NCBI RefSeq assembly: GCF_017875645.1
Contig: NZ_JAGGMR010000001.1
Coordinates: 5,208,001-5,272,000 of the forward strand
Length of the DNA: 64,000 nt
Direction of reading: 5' to 3'
From: Nocardia goodfellowii
Lineage (GTDB): Bacteria > Actinomycetota > Actinomycetes > Mycobacteriales > Mycobacteriaceae
The stretch's first letter is position 1. Every line of letters begins with the position of its first letter. Shown in pieces: positions 60,117 through 64,000 of this stretch. Made by a program: the position numbers and the translations under genes. The notes under the pieces are model-generated. The model was not told the DNA's origin, did no database searches, and worked only from the letters and a program-made list of their open reading frames with translations.

Positions 60117-60938
60117 TCAGTGGCCGAGTAGCCGGTCCATGACCGCCAGGGTGTCCTGCGCGGCCTCGAAGACGACGCCCTGCTCCGCGCCCGCTCGGGC
60201 CGCCAGATCAGCGGCCAGGCCGACGTCTTTGCGCAGCAGTCCGGCCGCGTGCTGAGCGATGCTGTCGAGCCCGCCGCTCGCGGCGACGCGACCCAGCGCG
60301 AAACTGTTCGCGGTGCCCTGCGAGATGAGCTCGCCCAAGCGGTTCGGCTCGAGCCCGAGACTTTCTCCGAGCCGGAGCGTGCTCACCGCGGTGGCGAGAT
60401 TGGCGGTGAACAGCAGATTGTTGATGATCTTGGTGACCTGGCCCGCGCCGACGTCACCGAGATGGACCACCAACCGGGCATAGCTGTCGAACACCCGGCG
60501 GCAGCGCCGCAGGACTGCCTCGTTACCGCCGACCATGACCAGCAGCGCGCCCGCGGCGGCGGCCGGACCGCCGCCGCTGACCGGGGCGTCGAGCAGCGAA
60601 ATGCCCTGGGCGCGAGCCGTTTCGGCGAGTTCGATGCAGGTGTCGGGATGGACGGTGCTGTGCACGGCGATCACGCCGCCGGGCCGCAGTCCGGCCAGCA
60701 CGCCGTCGGGCCGGGTGAGGATCTCCCGCACATCGGCGTCGGAGACCACGCACAGGCACACGAGGTCACTGGCGGCGGCGAGTTCGGCCGGGGAGCCCGC
60801 GAAGGCCGCGCCGCTGTCGCGGAACGGTTCCAGCGCCGCCGGCCGCCGGGCCCAGAGGGTGGTGGGGTGCCCGGCCTCGGCGATCCGGCGAGCCATCGGC
60901 CCGCCTTGAATCCCGAGCCCGATGAATCCGACCCGCAT
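60117..60938 (-). CDS. 3-hydroxyisobutyrate-dehydrogenase-like NAD(P) protein (copy 2)
   Basis: A 273-aa paralogue of the next gene: MRVGFIGLGIQGGPMARRIAEAGH, DAPVSGGGPAAAAGALLVMVGG and catalytic Lys in GAGQVTKIINNLLFTANLA. ATG 60938 shares one base with the DoxX stop. Two adjacent members may form a heteromer or act on successive intermediates. Confidence 0.93.
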   Translation of the reverse strand: MRVGFIGLGIQGGPMARRIAEAGHPTTLWARRPAALEPFRDSGAAFAGSPAELAAASDLVCLCVVSDADVREILTRPDGVLAGLRPGGVIAVHSTVHPDTCIELAETARAQGISLLDAPVSGGGPAAAAGALLVMVGGNEAVLRRCRRVFDSYARLVVHLGDVGAGQVTKIINNLLFTANLATAVSTLRLGESLGLEPNRLGELISQGTANSFALGRVAASGGLDSIAQHAAGLLRKDVGLAADLAARAGAEQGVVFEAAQDTLAVMDRLLGH

Positions 60939-61507
60939 CAGTATTCCTCCGTGATCGCCTCGACCGGTGGTGCGGCCGATTCGACGGCCGCTTCCTGTTC
61001 CTGCGCGCAGTCGGGCGCCTCGGTGTCGGGCCGCCAGCACACGGCCAGCAGGGCGGCCGTCGCCGCGACGCCGAGCCCGAGCGCGACCGCGCCGCCACCC
61101 CATCCGGTGACCTCGATACCGGCGAGCCGATCCAGCGACCAGCGCCCCGGTCCCAGCACGCCGAGGGCGAGCGCCGCCGTCGCGAGCACCAGCACGTACT
61201 CGTATCCCTCCCGGAACACGAAGAAGCCGTTGCCCCGGTGCGCGAGCAACCCGGCGACGAGCATCACCGAGAGCACCGCCGCACTGGCCGGCGCGGTCAG
61301 TAGCCCGAGCACGAGCAGCGCGCCCGCGCCGATCTCGGTGATCACGCTGAACCAGGCTTGCGCCGTCGGGAAGCGCAGCCCGAGCCCGCCGAACCAGCGG
61401 GCGGTACCGGCGATCCGGCCGCCGCCGAGCCAGTGGTTGACTCCGTGCGCGATCATGGTGCCGCCCACTACCAGCCGCACCAGCAGGAGGACGAGATCCG
61501 CCGCCAT
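60938..61507 (-). CDS. DoxX-family membrane protein
   Basis: A 189-aa membrane protein with four helices (about 5-25, 55-75, 78-95, 105-122 and a further one near 140-160) and the DoxX features LVVGGTMIAHGVNHWLGGG, ARWFGGLGLRFPTAQAW and GNGFFVFREGYEYVLVL. DoxX relatives are quinone-linked or redox membrane proteins; function here is unknown. An acidic, Cys-containing cytoplasmic tail follows. GGGAGG precedes ATG 61507. Confidence 0.9.
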   Translation of the reverse strand: MAADLVLLLVRLVVGGTMIAHGVNHWLGGGRIAGTARWFGGLGLRFPTAQAWFSVITEIGAGALLVLGLLTAPASAAVLSVMLVAGLLAHRGNGFFVFREGYEYVLVLATAALALGVLGPGRWSLDRLAGIEVTGWGGGAVALGLGVAATAALLAVCWRPDTEAPDCAQEQEAAVESAAPPVEAITEEY

Positions 61508-61524
61508 CGGTTCACCTCCCGTCA

Positions 61525-62241
61525 CTAGGTATTCCGGCCGCCGTTGACGCCGAGGATCTGCCCGGTGATGTACCCGGCCTCCTCGGAGATCAGGAACGCG
61601 CAGGCTGCGGCGATGTCCTCGGGCTGTCCGACCCGCCGCACCGGAGTGCGCTCGATATGGTCTTGGACGCTGCCGCCGAGTAGCCGCTTCTCTTCCGCGC
61701 CGCGCAACATCGGGGTGTCGATGAAACCCGGCGGCACCGCGTTGACGGTGATCCCCGACGGGCCGAGTTCCAGCGCGAGCGCCTTGGTCAGACCGTTCAC
61801 CGCCGATTTGGCCGCGACGTAGTGCGCCATGAACGGCTGACCCGAATGCGCGCTGGAGGACGAGATATTGACGATCCGGCCCCAGCCGGTGTCCAGCATG
61901 TCCGGCAGCACGGCCTGCACGCAGTGGAAGACGCCATGCAGATTCACCGCGATGACCTGCTGCCACTCCTCGAAGGAGAGGGCGGCGAATCGCTTGAACC
62001 CCTCCACGCCCGCGGCGTTGACCAGAACGGTTACCGGGCCCAGCTTTTCGCGGATGGCGGCATGCGCGTCGACGACCTGGACCGGATCGGTGACATCGGC
62101 GGTGAAAGCCAGATCGTCGTCATAGGATCGGCGTAGATCCACGGTGGCCACCGAATAGCCGTCCGCGCGTAGTCGTTTCGCGACCGCCGCGCCGATGCCG
62201 GACGCGCCGCCGGTGACGATCGCGGTCTTCGTCGCGGTCAT
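61525..62241 (-). CDS. Short-chain dehydrogenase/reductase (paralogue of the operon A SDR)
   Basis: A 238-aa SDR: VTGGASGIGAAVA, VNAAGVEGFKRF, NISSSSAHSGQPFMAHYVAAKSAV (Ser, Tyr-x3-Lys), AVPPGFIDTPML and GQILGVNGGRNT. It resembles the SDR at 3792 throughout, and in both operons it accompanies a TauD-type dioxygenase. The start overlaps the TauD stop as ATGA. Confidence 0.92.
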   Translation of the reverse strand: MTATKTAIVTGGASGIGAAVAKRLRADGYSVATVDLRRSYDDDLAFTADVTDPVQVVDAHAAIREKLGPVTVLVNAAGVEGFKRFAALSFEEWQQVIAVNLHGVFHCVQAVLPDMLDTGWGRIVNISSSSAHSGQPFMAHYVAAKSAVNGLTKALALELGPSGITVNAVPPGFIDTPMLRGAEEKRLLGGSVQDHIERTPVRRVGQPEDIAAACAFLISEEAGYITGQILGVNGGRNT

Positions 62242-63044
62242 CCCCAGGCCTCCTCGCCCGCGATGGTGGTGCGGTGCATGGTGCGCCGTGAGGCCGGGTC
62301 GTAGGGCAGGGCCCGGTGCAGCATGCCGGTGTTGTCCCAGATCACGACGTCGTCGACGGCCCATTCATGGGTGTAGCGGAACCGCTCCTGCGCGGTCCAC
62401 TCCAGCAGCTCGTCCAGGATGGCCCGGCTTTCACCGGGGTCCATGCCGACGATGTGGTCTGCGGTCGCCCCGATCACCAGGGACCGGCGGCCGTCGCGGC
62501 GTTGCCAGACTAGGGAGGTCTCGTGGCTGCGCAGCCGTCGCCAGGCCGCGACTTCCTGCTCGGAGGGGTCCGGGTGCGTGAGTCGTTGCGCCGCTTCGAA
62601 ACTGTGCACCACCCGCAGTTGTTCGTAGCGCTTCTGCTCCTGCTCGGGCAGGGCCTCGAACGCGGCGTAGGTACTGGCGAATTCGGTGCCGCCGCCGGTC
62701 ATCGCCACGTGCCGGGCGGTGAGCATGGTCGCCTTGGCCGGCACCTCGTTGGTGGTGTCGTCGATGTGCCAGTGGAACGTGCTCTTGAGGTATTCGGCCG
62801 AGGGCTGCACGGCCGGGTCGAGGGAGATCTTGAAGATCTCCTTGCCGGCCGGAGCGAGCACCGTGCCGAGTCGCCGGCTGAAGGCCAGTTGCGCCTCGTC
62901 GTCGAGGTGCAGTCCCCGGATCAGCAGGACGCCTCGCCAGGTGAGTGCCTCCAGGCAGCGGCTGATCACGGTTTCGTCGAGCAGGTTCTCGACGCCCGTG
63001 ACCTCCACGCCCAGAGCTGGGCTCAGCGCTCTCGTGTGGATCAC
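62238..63044 (-). CDS. TauD/TfdA-family Fe(II)/2-oxoglutarate dioxygenase (copy 2)
   Basis: A 268-aa protein starting at GTG 63044 (GGGAG upstream); a longer frame to 63092 lacks family resemblance. Iron ligands are H-x-D in FHWHIDDT and the distal His in GMLHRALPYD; the 2-oxoglutarate Arg is in RTMHRTTIAGEE. Paralogous to the protein at 6212. First gene of operon F, with a degenerate operator 23 bases upstream. Confidence 0.92.
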   Translation of the reverse strand: MIHTRALSPALGVEVTGVENLLDETVISRCLEALTWRGVLLIRGLHLDDEAQLAFSRRLGTVLAPAGKEIFKISLDPAVQPSAEYLKSTFHWHIDDTTNEVPAKATMLTARHVAMTGGGTEFASTYAAFEALPEQEQKRYEQLRVVHSFEAAQRLTHPDPSEQEVAAWRRLRSHETSLVWQRRDGRRSLVIGATADHIVGMDPGESRAILDELLEWTAQERFRYTHEWAVDDVVIWDNTGMLHRALPYDPASRRTMHRTTIAGEEAWG

Positions 63045-63066
63045 AAGAATCTCCCTTCCATCATTG

Positions 63067-63081
63067 GAGAACGGTACTCTC
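63067..63081. promoter_or_regulatory. Degenerate GAGAAT-type operator before the TauD gene
   Basis: GAGAACGGTACTCTC matches GAGAAT-N3-ATTCTC in 10 of 12 defined bases and lies 23 bases upstream of the dioxygenase start. The two changes (C for T on each side) are symmetric, so it stays nearly palindromic, which favours a weak real site. Confidence 0.5.
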
Positions 63082-63216
63082 GCAAATCTCATCCGGGCAA
63101 GTCCCCGGCGCGGCGCCGGGCAGCGGCTGGTGTGGGCTGACGGCCTGGTGATCGCGAAAGGCGATGGGGTTACGTAATTCCGGTCCAGCAGCTAGATTCG
63201 CCGAAAGTGATTTCAA

Positions 63217-63237
63217 GATTCTCCAACTATGAGAATC
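63217..63237. promoter_or_regulatory. Inverted GATTCTC-N7-GAGAATC repeat before the aldehyde dehydrogenase
   Basis: Both half-sites of the regulon operator are present, but in outward order and 7 bases apart, in the AT-rich end of the 219-base region between the TauD and aldehyde dehydrogenase genes. GAGAATCTAGTTTCC (63231-63245) also partly fits the normal orientation. Possibly two half-occupied sites. Confidence 0.45.
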
Positions 63238-63263
63238 TAGTTTCCATGGCTGGAGGAGGCGGG

Positions 63264-64000
63264 ATGCACACTCACGATGCGACGCGGTCGAGTACGGGCG
63301 ACGAGCACCGGAACGGCGAGCCGAACGAACTCGGGCGGAGACTGCTCATCGACGGGCGGCTGGTGGCGACCGAGCGCACCTTCGCCTCACTCAACCCGGC
63401 CACCGGTGCGGTACTCGGGTACGCGCCCGACGCCACGGTGGCCGATGCCGAAGCCGCCATCGCCGCCGCCCGGCGCGCTTTCGACAGCACCGGCTGGGCC
63501 ACCGATACCGAACTCCGCGTGCGCTGCCTGCGACAGCTGCACCAAGCGCTGCTCGACCATCGGGAAGAACTGCGGGAGTTGACGATCGCGGAGGTCGGCG
63601 CGACCCGTACGCTCACCCTCGGCAATCAGCTCGACATTCCGATCGGCCTGGTGAGCTACTACGCCGAACTGCTGGAGTCCCATCCGCTGACCGAGGAGCT
63701 CCCCGAGATCGAGGCCCGGGGTCAGCGGCACCGGCGCTGGGTCGAGAAGGAACCGGCAGGCGTCGTCGCGGCGATCGTGGCCTACAACTACCCCAACCAG
63801 CTCGCCCTGGCCAAGCTGGCGCCCGCGCTGGCCGCGGGCTGCACGGTCGTGCTCAAGGGCGCCCCGGACACGCCGCTGATCACCCAGGCGCTGGGCGAGC
63901 TGATCGCGCGCTACACCGACATCCCGGCCGGCGTGGTGAATGTCCTTGCCTCCTCGGAAGTTTCGGTGGGCGAGCGCATGACCACCCATCCCGACGTGGA
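63264..64000 (+). CDS. Aldehyde dehydrogenase, N-terminal part (cut by window end)
   Basis: The frame is open from ATG 63264 (GGAGGAGG just upstream; ATG 63246 is an in-frame alternative) to the last base, about 245 codons. After a polar 22-residue leader come LLIDGRLVAT, FASLNPATG, AAIAAARRAFDSTGW, VAAIVAYNYPNQLALAKLAPALAAGCTVVLKGAPDTP and VVNVLASSE, the NAD-binding half of an ALDH. The catalytic Cys lies beyond the window. It is divergent from operon F. Confidence 0.92.
   Translation, partial: MHTHDATRSSTGDEHRNGEPNELGRRLLIDGRLVATERTFASLNPATGAVLGYAPDATVADAEAAIAAARRAFDSTGWATDTELRVRCLRQLHQALLDHREELRELTIAEVGATRTLTLGNQLDIPIGLVSYYAELLESHPLTEELPEIEARGQRHRRWVEKEPAGVVAAIVAYNYPNQLALAKLAPALAAGCTVVLKGAPDTPLITQALGELIARYTDIPAGVVNVLASSEVSVGERMTTHPDV

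Noticed and set aside
1..64000. Mobile elements, prophage, CRISPR arrays, tRNA or rRNA genes
   Set aside because: I saw no transposase, integrase, regularly spaced repeats, or tRNA/rRNA-like segments on either strand.

Overview
This 64 kb window is high-GC actinobacterial DNA, most likely from Nocardia or a close relative in the Mycobacteriales. Pointers are the end of an mce operon with its lipoprotein MceE, an MTB12-like lipoprotein antigen, a mycofactocin-type SDR, many acyl-CoA dehydrogenases in adjacent pairs, CaiB-type CoA transferases and an F420/LLM-type flavin enzyme. No rRNA, tRNA, insertion sequence, phage gene or CRISPR array is visible. The DNA is densely coding. Most neighbouring genes in a run overlap by 1-30 bases (often ATGA, GTGA or TGATG) and no gap exceeds about 250 bases.

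Layout. 1-2931: end of an mce import operon (mceD end, mceE, mceF). 2954-11416: a TetR gene divergent from an eight-gene operon (operon A: SDR, Rieske oxygenase, 111-aa companion, TauD-type dioxygenase, second Rieske oxygenase, second 111-aa companion, amidohydrolase-like protein, aldehyde dehydrogenase), with a 34-bp nested palindrome between them. 11439-17080: a molybdenum hydroxylase operon (L-M-S-G, minus strand) divergent from xdhC. 17204-20362: an unknown protein, a P450-type ferredoxin, a P450 and a mycofactocin-type SDR. 20439-29321 (operon B, minus strand, 11 genes): AhpD/CMD-like protein, third Rieske oxygenase, third companion, DUF1330, second amidohydrolase-like protein, SnoaL-like protein, two acyl-CoA dehydrogenases, an oxygenase reductase, a DUF35 protein and a thiolase-fold protein. 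29408-30238: an SDR. 30313-38448 (operon C): a B12 acyl-CoA mutase in two subunits, an LLM enzyme, CoA transferase, acyl-CoA ligase, acyl-CoA dehydrogenase pair and hydratase. 38497-42780: an SDR divergent from acyl-CoA synthetase, thiolase and the mutase chaperone MeaB (operon D). 42927-44481: thioesterase II and a second TetR. 44653-59291 (operon E): acyl-CoA dehydrogenase pair, lipoprotein, Liv-type ABC importer, two small proteins and a second beta-oxidation set. 59277-63044 (operon F, minus strand): TauD-type dioxygenase, SDR, DoxX and two 3-hydroxyisobutyrate-dehydrogenase-like proteins. 63264-end: start of an aldehyde dehydrogenase.

Taken together this looks like a catabolic island for an unknown, probably cyclic or branched hydrophobic carboxylic compound. 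Mce and Liv-type transporters would import it; Rieske oxygenases, a P450, 2-oxoglutarate dioxygenases and a molybdenum hydroxylase would oxidise it; ligases and CoA transferases would activate it; several acyl-CoA dehydrogenase, hydratase and thiolase sets would degrade it; and a B12 mutase would rearrange a branched intermediate. This is inference from gene content; the substrate cannot be read from the sequence.

The main new observations are these. (1) A 15-17 bp palindrome, GAGAAT-N3-ATTCTC, recurs at the promoters of at least six transcription units across 27 kb, with weaker copies extending further. It marks a regulon probably run by the TetR at 43825-44481. (2) The Rieske oxygenase plus 110-aa helical companion module occurs three times and is linked to amidohydrolase-like proteins that have lost the first metal-binding HxH motif. 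(3) The B12 mutase keeps the methylmalonyl-CoA mutase fingerprint but has Ala in place of the active-site Tyr243.
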